In this document: positions 16,569-26,034 of the stretch, in pieces
Layout: each line of letters opens with the position of its first letter
How positions within the stretch are numbered: position 1 is the stretch's first letter
Source of the DNA: Alphaproteobacteria bacterium
GTDB taxonomy: Bacteria; Pseudomonadota; Alphaproteobacteria; Caulobacterales; Aquidulcibacteraceae
Length of the DNA: 64,000 nucleotides
Direction: 5' to 3'
NCBI GenBank assembly: GCA_016124655.1
Contig: WGNI01000001.1
Coordinates: 434,001 to 498,000 of the forward strand
Notes under the pieces: generated by a model
What the model saw: only the letters and a program-made list of their open reading frames with translations
What the model was told of the DNA's origin: nothing
Databases searched by the model: none
Program-made: the position numbers and the translations under genes

Positions 16569-19500
16569 TTAGAAGCGCCAGTTGAAGCCAGCGCGCAGCG
16601 ACGTCGTGGACAGGTCGTCCCGGCCCATGTCGGACGCGGCTTCCAAGTGCGCGGAGGCGGTGTCGCTGAGCTGGTAGGAAATGCCCGTCGCCGCGGACAC
16701 CCAGCTGCGATCCAGACGCCGCTCGATGTCGAACGTGACGTCCGGCGCGGCCAGGAAGCCGGCGCGGATCAGCTCCACGCCATCGCCCAGCTCCTGCACC
16801 ATGCCGACGCGGCCATAGGCTGCGAACGGCGAGGCGCGGCCGTTGTCGAACGGCTGGTAGGCGACCTGGAACGCGGTCTCGACCGTGATCGATTGCAGAT
16901 CGCGCGAGGCGACGCCCAGCGCGAGATCGCCGGTCCCGGCTTCCTCGTACGCGTTGAAGCGCAGACGCGAGTAGTTGAGGCCAACGGTCGGGCCGAAGCT
17001 CAGGCCCTCGATCGGGCTGAACGAATAGCCGCCGCGGACGCCCATCATGGACTGCACCGCGCCCTGATCGGCGTCCAACGCATCGCCGAAGCCAAAGCCC
17101 GGCGTGCGCTGCATCGCGAAGTCGTGCTTGGCCACGCCGGCGTAGCCGTCGAGGTTCCAGGCGCCGTCCCAGGCCGAGGCGTACACCATCGCGCCGTAAC
17201 CGGTGTGATCCACCGGCACGCCGCTGGCGCGTTCATCACGGGCCAGATAGCGCTGCAGCGTGGAAGCCACGCCGACCGCGAAGTGCTCGTTGACGCGATA
17301 GTCCGCGCCGACCGTGAGGTCCGCCGAGCTCATGGCGGTCAAGTGCGCCGGGTTGAAGCGATCGCCTTCATAGGCTTCGTCGCCCAAGGCGGTGACGTTG
17401 CCGTATCCGGACACGAACACGCCGAAGCGATCGCCCATCGACGGCGCGCCGCCAGCATGCTCGCTCAAGCCCGTCCGCTCTTCCGGCGTCGTTCCGGCCT
17501 GCGCGATACGCATGCCGTTCAGCACGCTGCGCTGACTCATGCCGCGCACGCCGGCGCGCAGTTCGGAGGACCGCGCGTCGAGGCTCTGCATGATGTCCTG
17601 GGTGTAGCCCACCGCCAGCGGGGTCGCCTGTAACGCGTTGGTCGGCGCAATGCGGCCCAGCGCGATGTCCAAGGTTTCCGTCGGCAGATAATCGATGGCG
17701 TCGAAGACGCCGCCCAGGGCGAGGTACCGGCCGTTGCCGCGGGCGTAGTCCAGCGCCGTGGCCAGCGAGCCCCACGCGCTGCCGCCGCTCAGCTGGCCCG
17801 CGATCTTCTTGGCGTCGATGATGAGATCGACGGAGTCGGCATCTGCCTGCGTGCGCCCGAAGAGCAGCGTGCCGGAACCCAGCGTGCGCTCGAAATTACC
17901 TTCAACGCTGCCGGCCTGGATCACGACGAAGCGTTCGCCGAAGCGGAGGCGGCGCTGCGTCTGCACCAGAAGGTTGCCGGAGACATCGGCGTGGCCGGAT
18001 ACGACAAGGCGGTCTGAACCGGTATTGCCGATCTGATAGAAGACCGTGCCGTAGCCAGTCTGGGTGTAGTCGCCGTTGATGTACATCGGGCCGACATTCA
18101 TGTCGGACGGCGACACCACGCCGAAATAGTTCATCACGCCGCCGGGAGCGTTGATCGTGCCGCCGCCGGAGAGCACGCCGAAGCCGATGTCCAACGCCGC
18201 AGTGTTGAACGTTCCGTTGACGTTGATGCGGCCGACATCGAGGTAGGAGCTCAGGTTCGAGGTCAGCGAAGCGCGCTCGCGCACCGTGACGCCTGCGCCG
18301 ATGCCACGGACATTGAGGCGATCGATCTCGATGTCCGCATTGCTGACGAAGACCATGCCGGCATTGCGCAGATTCACTTCAAAGAAGCGCGTCGAGTTTT
18401 GCAGGCCAGGCGTGCCGTTGGTGTTGTCGGCCACGAAGCCTGTCGAGCCCGGGCCGGTGAGCGGGCCGGAGTTCAGCTGCAGAAGCACGCCGTCGCTCCA
18501 CAGGGCCGTGCCCGTCGAGGTGCTCGCGGGCGTGCTGGGCGCGGCCAGCGCGACCGTGCCGGGCATGCCTGCCGAAACCGGCTGGGGCGCAGCGCCGCCG
18601 CCCGTCGCTGGGCACGTGCCGAAGAACGCGCATTCCGCGATTGGCGCGGGGTTGGGATTGATCGTGCCCAGGTTTGGCGCGGCGTCGGTGGAGCCGAGCG
18701 CTGGATCATCCGGCAGCGCGTTGATCAGACGGCCCTCTTCCGGCCCGATCAGCGTGTAGTAGAGCGGATCGAGTTCCTGGATCCAGGTTTCGCCATCGGT
18801 CCATTCGCGATTGCCGGCGCGGGCGCGCACGTACTTGTAGGGATTGTTGATGACGATCTGGTCCCAGAACAGGAACAGCGGATTGTAGCCCGCGGCGGTT
18901 CCGAAATCCGAGAAGGCGGGGAAGAAGACGAAGTTGTCGTCTTCCAAGCCAACCACGTCGTGGAAGAAGCGCGAGCCCTGGCTCAGCACGCCGAGCGACA
19001 CTTCGCGGCCATACGCGTCCGTGATGAGCGGCGAGCCGGAATCGCCGGCGGCCGTGATCGCTTCGTTCGCAGTCGGTTCGTCGGGGAAGACGTTGAAGTC
19101 GAACGTCGTGGTGACGCCTGGATTGGCGTTGATGGTCGCGTCGAACGGGCGGTTCTGGGGATCGTCGAAATCCATCCAGTACAGGTCCTGATAATTCAGG
19201 CCCGGCGGATTGAAGAGCGCAGCGATGTTGGCCGGCTCGGTGCCGCCATAGAGGTCCTGCTCGCTGCCGAGGAAACCCAGCATGTTGGTCGCCAGGCGAC
19301 GGAAGAAGGTGTCTTCCGTCCCGGCCAGGCGCGTGCCCGTCAGGCCGTTGCCGGCCTGGCCGTAGCCGCCGATGGTCACGGGAACGAGGCCGCGGACGCG
19401 CGAGAACAAAAGGCCGATGCCGTCTTGAGCGTCGCGCCCGAGCAGGTCGGTCGGCGTGTCGAATCCGGCGATGGCGATGTCGGCGGGCAGGAACGTGCCG

Positions 19501-19982
19501 CCATTGGGATCAGCGAGCGGGCCGAAGCGCGAGCGGGGGTCGTACCAGACCATGACGGAGTCGGTCATGGTGCGGCCGTCGCCGGGCGGCACCGCGAAAT
19601 CCTGGCCGAACAGCCAATTGCGCAAATTGGTGCGCCCGAAGGTCGGGTCGGTCGTGTAGCCGACTTGGGCGCGGTCGCCCGGGGCGTTGTTGTCGTAGGC
19701 GTCGGGGTCCAGTCCATCGACGCAGTGGGCAGCGAACAGCACGGTGCGCGGATTGATCAGAAGGCCGCTGCAGGTGCCGCCCGAATTGCCGGCCTCCGCC
19801 CGAATGCCGAGCCCGACCAGGTAAGGCCGATCATTCTGGGTATCGACCACATCCGACGGGGGCACGTCGTCCGGCGTGACGATGGCTTCCGCCTTCTGGG
19901 TTGCGCCTAAGCCGAAACTCAGCGCCAGCGCCGAGGCCGCAAACATCCACCCGCGCGCAAGCGCGTTTGACTTTTTCGCCAT
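16569..19982 (-). CDS. Autotransporter with trypsin-like (S1) protease passenger
   Basis: 1137 residues from the ATG at 19982 (MAKKSNALARG). A signal peptide ends at about residue 33 (ATQKAEA). The S1 protease domain follows, with the triad visible as AAHC (His about 86), ADIAIAGFD (Asp about 168) and GDSGSP (Ser about 315). A Pro/Ala/Thr linker and a beta-helix-like passenger with SVEGNFERTLGSGTL lead to a C-terminal beta-barrel of about 270 residues ending in the outer-membrane signature NWRF. It is a self-exporting (type Va) surface or secreted protease. The longer frame to 20054 lacks a good start. Its own terminator lies 23 nt downstream. Confidence 0.9.
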   Translation of the reverse strand: MAKKSNALARGWMFAASALALSFGLGATQKAEAIVTPDDVPPSDVVDTQNDRPYLVGLGIRAEAGNSGGTCSGLLINPRTVLFAAHCVDGLDPDAYDNNAPGDRAQVGYTTDPTFGRTNLRNWLFGQDFAVPPGDGRTMTDSVMVWYDPRSRFGPLADPNGGTFLPADIAIAGFDTPTDLLGRDAQDGIGLLFSRVRGLVPVTIGGYGQAGNGLTGTRLAGTEDTFFRRLATNMLGFLGSEQDLYGGTEPANIAALFNPPGLNYQDLYWMDFDDPQNRPFDATINANPGVTTTFDFNVFPDEPTANEAITAAGDSGSPLITDAYGREVSLGVLSQGSRFFHDVVGLEDDNFVFFPAFSDFGTAAGYNPLFLFWDQIVINNPYKYVRARAGNREWTDGETWIQELDPLYYTLIGPEEGRLINALPDDPALGSTDAAPNLGTINPNPAPIAECAFFGTCPATGGGAAPQPVSAGMPGTVALAAPSTPASTSTGTALWSDGVLLQLNSGPLTGPGSTGFVADNTNGTPGLQNSTRFFEVNLRNAGMVFVSNADIEIDRLNVRGIGAGVTVRERASLTSNLSSYLDVGRINVNGTFNTAALDIGFGVLSGGGTINAPGGVMNYFGVVSPSDMNVGPMYINGDYTQTGYGTVFYQIGNTGSDRLVVSGHADVSGNLLVQTQRRLRFGERFVVIQAGSVEGNFERTLGSGTLLFGRTQADADSVDLIIDAKKIAGQLSGGSAWGSLATALDYARGNGRYLALGGVFDAIDYLPTETLDIALGRIAPTNALQATPLAVGYTQDIMQSLDARSSELRAGVRGMSQRSVLNGMRIAQAGTTPEERTGLSEHAGGAPSMGDRFGVFVSGYGNVTALGDEAYEGDRFNPAHLTAMSSADLTVGADYRVNEHFAVGVASTLQRYLARDERASGVPVDHTGYGAMVYASAWDGAWNLDGYAGVAKHDFAMQRTPGFGFGDALDADQGAVQSMMGVRGGYSFSPIEGLSFGPTVGLNYSRLRFNAYEEAGTGDLALGVASRDLQSITVETAFQVAYQPFDNGRASPFAAYGRVGMVQELGDGVELIRAGFLAAPDVTFDIERRLDRSWVSAATGISYQLSDTASAHLEAASDMGRDDLSTTSLRAGFNWRF

Positions 19983-20324
19983 TGGGTCACCCTCACCATG
20001 CCCGATCGCGATCGCCACAATGGCGTCGCAATTTGACCATGATGGGGCCGCCAAAGCCGACAGACGTCAAGTCAGCGCGCTCAAGTAACACGAAATTCAG
20101 ACGATTGGCCGGACCAGTCTCCTGCTGAAGGCGCTTTTGCGGCGAATTGGGGCAAAGGATTCCAATTTTCGAGTTCCATTGCTGCACCTGCGAATACTTG
20201 AATGTGTTCAACGAGCATCGTTCAACTGTGCTTGGACCTTCGCGCGGCGGGCCTTGCCTTTGACCGGCAACGGCCGGGCGCCTATGCACGTCGGGTTCAA
20301 CATTGGATGTCCCGGAGAGCAGGC
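19983..20324 (+). other. Divergent intergenic region (protease autotransporter / M28 peptidase)
   Basis: No credible gene. It holds the promoters of both flanking genes. The only structure I see is a direct repeat GTTCAAC at 20206-20212 and 20220-20226 (14-nt period), upstream of the M28 gene, which could be an operator. Confidence 0.4.
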
Positions 20325-22061
20325 ATGCGTTTGACGTTGGCGTTCGCTGCGGCGGCGGTCGTGCTGGCGGGATGCGGCGCAATGCGCGCCGTCCTTCCGG
20401 GCGATGCGAACACAGGCCGCGCGCCGGCGCGCACCGCCGTAGAGGCCGCGCCAAGCCTTGCGGCGCTTTCATATCCGCCGCTGTCGCCAAATGCCCTGAT
20501 GGAGCATGTGCGGGTTCTGTCGTCGGACGAATTCGAGGGACGCCTGGCCGGCGCGCGCGGCGAAGCGATGACGCTGGACTATATTGAGCGCGCCTTCTCC
20601 GCGATCGGCGTGCAGCCGGGCGTGGTGTCTTCCAGCGGCATGGTCGGCTGGCGCCAGCCGGTGCCGCTGGTGACGTCACGGGTGACGAATGCGCCCACGC
20701 TTGACATCGCCGGGGCGGACGGCGTGCGCGCCTACACGTTCGGCGCTCAGCACGTCATTTGGACCAAACACATGGAGGCAAGCGTCAATGTCGCCGATGC
20801 TGAGATGGTGTTTGTGGGCTTTGGCGTCGTCGCGCCGGAATTGAACTGGAACGACTATCAAGGCGTCGACATGCGCGGACGCGTCGCCGTCATTCTGATC
20901 AACGATCCTGATTTCGGAACCGGACAGGATCGCGGTTTCGGCGGTCGCGCCATGACCTATTACGGGCGCTGGTCCTACAAGTTCGAAGAAGCGGCGCGCC
21001 AGGGGGCTGCGGGCGCGATCATCATCCACGAGACGGAGCCGGCGGCCTATCCGTGGGCCGTGGTGGAAAACTCCAACAGCGTCGCCAAGCAGGACATCTT
21101 GCGGCCCGATCGCGGCATGAGCCGCATTCCGATCGAAGGGTGGGTGAACAACGCGGTGGGCATGGACTTGTTCGCGCGCGCGGGCCTGGATTTCGCCGCG
21201 CTCAAGGCGCGCGCGCAAACACCCGGCTTCCGGCCCGTGCCTATGAATCTGCGCATGTCCGTGTCGCTGCAGAACGAACTCAGCGAGGCGGTTTCCTACA
21301 ATGTCATCGGCGTGCTGCCCGGCAGGTCACGCGCGGGCGAAACCATTCTCTACAGCGCGCACTGGGATCATTTGGGGCGTTGCCCGCCCGACCCGGACGG
21401 CGACGACATCTGCAATGGCGCGCTCGACAATGCGACCGGCGTGGCGGGACTCATCGAACTCGCGCGCCGCTTCGCCAATGACGGGCGCCAAGAGCGCTCG
21501 GTCGCGTTCGTGGCGTTCACGGCTGAAGAACAAGGGCTTCTGGGCTCCGAGTATTACGCAGCCCATCCGGTTTTTCCCGCAGCCCGCACCGTCGGCGCCA
21601 TCAATATGGACGGGCTGAACATCTATGGACCCGCGCGCAACATCGTCGTCGTCGGCTACGGCAAGAACACGATGCAGGATCTGTTGGCGACGGCCGCCCA
21701 GACGCAAGGGCGGGTGATCGCGCAGGAGCCCTTCCCGGAACGCGGTTCGTATTACCGCTCCGACCATTTCAACTTCGCGCGGATCGGCATCCCTTCGCTC
21801 TATGCCGGCGGCGGGATCGATCTCGTCAATGGCGGCGAAGAACGCGGGCGGGCGCTGCAGAACGCCTACGTATCCGAGCGCTATCACAAGCCCAATGATG
21901 AGATCACCGAGGATTGGGACATCACGGGCGGGGCGCAGGATCTGCAGCTCTTTTATGAAGTCGGACGGGTGCTGGCGTCATCGGATCAATGGCCGGTCTG
22001 GAACGCCGGTGCGGAATTCGCCGCCGCGCGCGAGGCTTCCATGCGTTCGGCGCCGCAATGA
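20325..22061 (+). CDS. M28 family lipoprotein metallopeptidase with PA domain
   Basis: 578 residues from the ATG at 20325 (MRLTLAFAAAAVV). A lipobox LAGC at residues 15-18 makes it a lipoprotein. A PA-type insert (residues about 100-270, with GVDMRGRVAVILINDPDFG) precedes the M28 catalytic core: SAHWDHLG, DNATGVAGLIELAR, FTAEEQGLLGS, INMDGLN and RSDHFNF supply the zinc ligands and general base. It is likely an outer-membrane or periplasmic aminopeptidase. A 20307 ATG (MSRRAGMRL) is possible. It is coupled by ATGA to the next lipoprotein gene. Confidence 0.9.
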   Translation: MRLTLAFAAAAVVLAGCGAMRAVLPGDANTGRAPARTAVEAAPSLAALSYPPLSPNALMEHVRVLSSDEFEGRLAGARGEAMTLDYIERAFSAIGVQPGVVSSSGMVGWRQPVPLVTSRVTNAPTLDIAGADGVRAYTFGAQHVIWTKHMEASVNVADAEMVFVGFGVVAPELNWNDYQGVDMRGRVAVILINDPDFGTGQDRGFGGRAMTYYGRWSYKFEEAARQGAAGAIIIHETEPAAYPWAVVENSNSVAKQDILRPDRGMSRIPIEGWVNNAVGMDLFARAGLDFAALKARAQTPGFRPVPMNLRMSVSLQNELSEAVSYNVIGVLPGRSRAGETILYSAHWDHLGRCPPDPDGDDICNGALDNATGVAGLIELARRFANDGRQERSVAFVAFTAEEQGLLGSEYYAAHPVFPAARTVGAINMDGLNIYGPARNIVVVGYGKNTMQDLLATAAQTQGRVIAQEPFPERGSYYRSDHFNFARIGIPSLYAGGGIDLVNGGEERGRALQNAYVSERYHKPNDEITEDWDITGGAQDLQLFYEVGRVLASSDQWPVWNAGAEFAAAREASMRSAPQ

Positions 22062-22618
22062 GGGGCGCGTTCCTTCTCGGCGTTGCGGCGGCGCTGGCGC
22101 TGGCGGCATGTCAGCCCGCCGCGCAAAGCGCGGCGACCGGGGACGTCGCTGCGTTGACGGCCCGTATCCAGAACTTGGAGGACGAGCGCGCGATCCGCGA
22201 GGCCGCCGCCGCGATCGATCACGCTGTTGACGCCAAGGATTGGAGTGCGGCGCGCGCGGCGTTCACCGATCAGGTGGCGGTTGATTTCTCATCGCTCGGC
22301 GGCGGCGCGCCCGGAGATGTCTCCGCGGACGCGCTTGTTGCGGGGTGGCGGCAGAACCTGCATCGCAATAAGCCCAGCTGGCATGTGCGGGGTCTCGACA
22401 TCGTCACGCTCGATGGCGATCAGGCGACGCTGGTCTCCCACGGCTACGCCTGGAACGCGCTGCCGCAGCGCACTGAGAACGATCTGTGGGAGGTCTGGGG
22501 GCGCTACGAGCATCATTTCGTGCGCACCGGCGCGGGTTGGAAGGTCGACCGGTTTTCTTTCACGGCGACGCATGAACGCGGGGATTCCGGCATTCGGACC
22601 GACGTCGCGTCCGAATAA
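22058..22618 (+). CDS. NTF2/SnoaL-like lipoprotein
   Basis: 186 residues. A lipoprotein signal ends LALAACQ (Cys about 18), then a short coiled region (ARIQNLEDERAIREAAAAIDHAV) leads into a SnoaL-like/NTF2-like fold with WHVRGLDIVTLDGDQATL and WKVDRFSFTATH. Start is the ATG overlapping the M28 stop codon, so the two are co-translated. The SnoaL-like family contains many proteins without assigned enzymatic role. Confidence 0.78.
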   Translation: MRGAFLLGVAAALALAACQPAAQSAATGDVAALTARIQNLEDERAIREAAAAIDHAVDAKDWSAARAAFTDQVAVDFSSLGGGAPGDVSADALVAGWRQNLHRNKPSWHVRGLDIVTLDGDQATLVSHGYAWNALPQRTENDLWEVWGRYEHHFVRTGAGWKVDRFSFTATHERGDSGIRTDVASE

Positions 22619-22624
22619 GGCCCG

Positions 22625-22918
22625 TCACAGTCGCTCCAGCGCATCCTGCAAGGCGCGCTTCAGCGCTGCGATGTCGCCGGCGCCCGCGGCGATGACGACT
22701 GCGCCGCGCGCGCGGGCAGCGCCCTCGACGTCCGGCGCCGCAGCGCCGCCGGTGACGACCGCGCGATAGCGTTTGCGGCGCAGCTTTTCGATCGCGGCGC
22801 GCCCCGAAGACGCCTCATCCACCGACGCCACGCCCAATTGCGCCAGCACGCCGCGGGCGATGCGCACCGCGGTGTCTGTCCCATTGACCACCAAGATCGG
22901 CTCGGCTGCGCCGCGCAT
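22625..22918 (-). CDS. Small receiver-like (CheY-fold) protein lacking phospho-acceptor
   Basis: 97 residues. The N terminus EPILVVNGTDTAVRIARGVL and following GVASVDEASSGRAAIEKL look like the first half of a response regulator, but the acidic pair after strand 1 is replaced by NGTD, and the strand-3 position where the phosphorylated Asp sits reads AVVTGGAAAPD. The domain is also shorter than usual (about 120). It is probably a pseudo-receiver or degenerate domain. Convergent with the NTF2-like gene, divergent from the MaoC gene. Confidence 0.55.
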   Translation of the reverse strand: MRGAAEPILVVNGTDTAVRIARGVLAQLGVASVDEASSGRAAIEKLRRKRYRAVVTGGAAAPDVEGAARARGAVVIAAGAGDIAALKRALQDALERL

Positions 22919-23014
22919 GGCTACTCGTCCCGCTTAACCCTACCCATTGGTTGCGGATCAATAGCGGCTAGCCCATAACGAATCGTGAAACTCACCGGCG
23001 CAAGAGGATGCGGG

Positions 23015-23437
23015 ATGAAGTCGGTATTTTTTGAGGACCTCACGCTCGGCATGGCGGCGGAATCTTCACGCCAGGTCACCGAGGCCGACGTCATGGCGTT
23101 CGCGCAAGTCTCGGGCGACCACAATCCCGTGCATCTGGACGCCGATTACGCCGCGGGCACGATCTTCAAGGAACGGATCGCCCACGGCATGTTGTCAGCG
23201 AGCTTCATCTCGGCGTTGATCGCCGGCGAATTGCCCGGCGAAGGCAGCATTTATTTGTCGCAAACGCTAATGTTTCGCAGGCCGGTGAAGCTTGGCGCAA
23301 CGGTGGTGACGCGCGTGAGCGTCGCCGCGCTCGATGCCGAAAAAGGCCGCGTGACGCTCGCGTGCGCCAGCAGCGTCGACGGAAAACCCGTGATCGAGGG
23401 CGAAGCGGTGATCCTCGCACCGCGAAAATCGAGCTGA
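23015..23437 (+). CDS. MaoC family (R)-hydratase-like protein
   Basis: 140 residues, a single hot-dog domain. The hydratase-2 motif is seen at VSGDHNPVHLDADYA (Asp and His catalytic pair) and RIAHGMLSASFIS. Acts on enoyl-CoA thioesters in this family. The ATG at 23015 is preceded by AGAGGATGCGGG; an upstream ATG at 22985 adds ten residues. It is followed by ribF after 7 nt, so the two are likely in one transcript although functionally unrelated. Confidence 0.85.
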   Translation: MKSVFFEDLTLGMAAESSRQVTEADVMAFAQVSGDHNPVHLDADYAAGTIFKERIAHGMLSASFISALIAGELPGEGSIYLSQTLMFRRPVKLGATVVTRVSVAALDAEKGRVTLACASSVDGKPVIEGEAVILAPRKSS

Positions 23438-23444
23438 GGCTGGG

Positions 23445-24371
23445 TTGCGCATCGTTTCGATTTCCGCGGATACGCAGCCGCTCAACGCCGGGGCGTCGCT
23501 GGCAGTCGGCAATTTCGACGGCGTCCATATCGGGCATCAGGCCGTCGTTCAGGCCGCGCGCGCCGCCGGCGCCGCATTGGGGGCGCCCGTCGCTGCAGCG
23601 GTGTTCTCGCCGCATCCGAAATCATTCTTTCAACCGGGCGCGGCGCCGTTCCGGCTGCAGAGCGATGCTCAGCGCGCCAAAGCGCTCGCCGCGTGCGGCG
23701 TGGAGACGGTCTACGTCATCCAATTCGACGAATCGCTGGCGAAACTCACGGACGTTTCGTTCATTCAACAGGTGCTGTTGCAGGCGATCGGCGTCCAGCA
23801 TGTGAGCGTCGGGTTCGACTATCATTACGGCCGCGGACGCATGGCCGACGCCTCCACCTTGACGGTGCATGGCGCAGCGTTCGGCTTCGGCGTCAGCGTG
23901 GTGGACGCTGTTCTGCAAGACGGCGAGAAGGTGTCGTCTTCGGGCGTGCGGACGGCCCTCTCCGTGGGCGACCTTGCGCGCGCGGGCGCGTGGATGACGC
24001 GCCCGTTTGCGATCGAGGGCGTTGTCGCGCAGGGATTTCAGCGCGGCCGGACGATTGGCGTCCCCACGGCGAATGTTGCGCTCAACGACTACACCCGCCC
24101 GCGCTTTGGCGTGTACGCCGCGCGCGTGAATGTCGGCGATGGCGTGTGGCGGCCGGCTGTCGCCAATTGCGGCGTGAAGCCCACGATTGCCGGTGAACAC
24201 GCGCCGCTTTTGGAAACGCACATTTTCGAGTTCGATCAGGATATCTATGATCGGATCCTCGAGACGCAGCTCCTCTCCTTCATTCGCGACGAACGCAAAT
24301 TCGAGTCCTTCGACGCGCTTCGCGCGCAAATCGCGCTGGACATGGAGGCGGCGCGCGCCGCACTTGCCTAG
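23445..24371 (+). CDS. ribF: Bifunctional riboflavin kinase / FAD synthetase
   Basis: 308 residues beginning with a TTG start (ribosome site GAGGCTGGG just upstream). The N-terminal FMN adenylyltransferase domain shows AVGNFDGVHIGHQ (HxGH-type nucleotide site) and GFDYHYGRGRMAD. The C-terminal flavokinase domain shows GRTIGVPTANV, FGVYAARV and ANCGVKPTI, ending in the Phe/Glu-rich LLSFIRDERKFESFDAL. It makes FMN and FAD from riboflavin in the cytoplasm. Confidence 0.95.
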   Translation: MRIVSISADTQPLNAGASLAVGNFDGVHIGHQAVVQAARAAGAALGAPVAAAVFSPHPKSFFQPGAAPFRLQSDAQRAKALAACGVETVYVIQFDESLAKLTDVSFIQQVLLQAIGVQHVSVGFDYHYGRGRMADASTLTVHGAAFGFGVSVVDAVLQDGEKVSSSGVRTALSVGDLARAGAWMTRPFAIEGVVAQGFQRGRTIGVPTANVALNDYTRPRFGVYAARVNVGDGVWRPAVANCGVKPTIAGEHAPLLETHIFEFDQDIYDRILETQLLSFIRDERKFESFDALRAQIALDMEAARAALA

Positions 24372-24389
24372 ACGCAAAGGGAGGCGGCC

Positions 24390-25340
24390 ATGCTTCGCAT
24401 CGGACTCCTGGGCGCGGCCCGGATCACGCCGCGCTCGGTCATCGCGCCGGCGCGCGCAAGCGGGGCGGCGGAGATCGTCGCGGTTGCGTCACGCGACATC
24501 GATCGCGCCAGGACTTATGCGGCGGAGCATGCGATCGCGCACGCGTTGGGATCGTACGAATCGTTGATCGCGCGAGAAGATCTGGACCTGATCTACAATG
24601 CGTTGCCGCCGTCGGGACACGCGCCCTGGTCTATCGCTGCATTGCGCGCGGGCAAGCATGTGCTGTGCGAAAAGCCCCTGTGCCTCAATGCACGCGAGGC
24701 TGAAGCCATGCGCGATGCCGCGCGCGCATCCGGGAAACGGCTGATTTCTGGGTACCACTATCGCCATCACGCGATGATGAAGCGCCTGGCCAACCTCATC
24801 GACAACGGCGCCATCGGCGCGGTTCGCGCGGTGGGCGGCGTCTTCAAGGTTCCGGTGCGCAGGACGCCGGATGAATTGCGCATGCGCGCGGAGCTTGGCG
24901 GCGGCGCCATGATGGATCTCGGCTCATATGTTCTGGACGCGATGCGCCTGCTGTTGAAGTCTGAACCCCAGATCGTGTCAGCGCAGGCGCAGATGTATGG
25001 CGATGTGGATGTGCTGATGTGCGCGCATCTGCGCTTCGGCAAGGTAGAGGCGCGCATCAAAACGGCGATGCGCGCCGGGCCGCCGGTGGCGTTTCTGCAT
25101 GTTCGCGGCGAGACCGGAAGCGTGCGCGCGCGCAACTTCATTGCGCCTCAACTCGGTAACGCGGTCGCGTGGCGGGGCCGTGGCGACTGGATCGTTGAGC
25201 ACATGGACGGACCGACAACGTTCGACGCGCAAATGGCGCATGTGCTGGATGTCGTTGCAGGCCGCGCCGATCCAAATCCTTCTCTGGACGACAATGTTCT
25301 CCAGATGCGCGCGTGCGACGCCATCTATGCCGCAGCCTGA
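24390..25340 (+). CDS. Gfo/Idh/MocA family oxidoreductase
   Basis: 316 residues. The N-terminal Rossmann domain starts MLRIGLLGAARI and has the EKPLCLNA motif (EKP, catalytic Lys) near residue 94; the C-terminal alpha/beta domain includes GGGAMMDLGSYVLD. The family oxidises or reduces sugars and similar polyols with NAD(P). A ribosome site (AAGGGAGGCGG) precedes the ATG. It follows ribF by 18 nt. Confidence 0.88.
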   Translation: MLRIGLLGAARITPRSVIAPARASGAAEIVAVASRDIDRARTYAAEHAIAHALGSYESLIAREDLDLIYNALPPSGHAPWSIAALRAGKHVLCEKPLCLNAREAEAMRDAARASGKRLISGYHYRHHAMMKRLANLIDNGAIGAVRAVGGVFKVPVRRTPDELRMRAELGGGAMMDLGSYVLDAMRLLLKSEPQIVSAQAQMYGDVDVLMCAHLRFGKVEARIKTAMRAGPPVAFLHVRGETGSVRARNFIAPQLGNAVAWRGRGDWIVEHMDGPTTFDAQMAHVLDVVAGRADPNPSLDDNVLQMRACDAIYAAA

Positions 25341-25383
25341 CTGCCTCGCGGCTAACTCTGGACTGGGGCTGCGGAGGTAGCCG

Positions 25384-25980
25384 TTACGCCGCTTCAGCGA
25401 AGGCGGCCATGTCCGGCGCGTGTGCAGGCGCATCGCCAAATCGTGCGCGGTAGTCGGCCAGCGTATTGTATCGCCCGCTCCAGGCTGCGCCTTGCAGGCG
25501 CGGCAGCGCAGAATCAAACGCCACGGAAAACTTCACGATAAAGCGAAACAGATCCAGGCCGCTGGTGAAACCCGTGTTTCCATAATCGACGCGCTGCGCC
25601 GATCTCGGCATGCGCACTTCCGTGGTGGCGACGATTGGCCCGCCATCCACGGCGGCGGTCAATTCATGCGCGGTGGCGCCGTATCGCCGCGCGCGGGCGG
25701 CCTGCGCGAACGCGTCGGGATGCACGCCGGGAAATTGCGGCGATCCGGGGTGGATATTGTAGGGCTGGATGTTGAGCCGGTCGATGATGTCGGCGGGAAC
25801 GATGGTGTTGGAGCAGAATGCGATCAGCCGCGTGGCCGGCGGACATTCCGCCATTACCGCGCGGAGGCTGCGCTTGCAGGTTGCGGTGCGAACCATTCGC
25901 CCATCGGCGCGGTCGGTGACATAAAGCGCCAAGTGCGGCGCGGCGAAAGCTTCACTGAGAATCACAAAGGCATCGGCCAT
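25384..25980 (-). CDS. Formyltransferase-fold protein (methionyl-tRNA formyltransferase-like)
   Basis: 198 residues. The core motif of folate-dependent formyltransferases is present: YNIHPGSPQFPGVHPD (Asn-His pair) and GATAHELTAAVDGGPIVATTEV (the catalytic Asp). Unlike Fmt (about 310 residues) it has no C-terminal tRNA-binding domain, and the N-terminal strand set is short. It may act on a small metabolite such as a sugar amine, or be an unassigned formyltransferase homologue. It is downstream of tadA on the same strand with a 54-bp gap. Confidence 0.7.
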   Translation of the reverse strand: MADAFVILSEAFAAPHLALYVTDRADGRMVRTATCKRSLRAVMAECPPATRLIAFCSNTIVPADIIDRLNIQPYNIHPGSPQFPGVHPDAFAQAARARRYGATAHELTAAVDGGPIVATTEVRMPRSAQRVDYGNTGFTSGLDLFRFIVKFSVAFDSALPRLQGAAWSGRYNTLADYRARFGDAPAHAPDMAAFAEAA

Positions 25981-26034
25981 GCGTGGAGCTTGCCTCGATT
26001 CGGCCGGCGCGCCGCGATGCAGATATTTCCCCTT

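Noticed and set aside
18399-19910. 503-codon ORF antisense to the autotransporter
   Set aside because: Shadow frame of the well-supported protease autotransporter; no recognisable motif.
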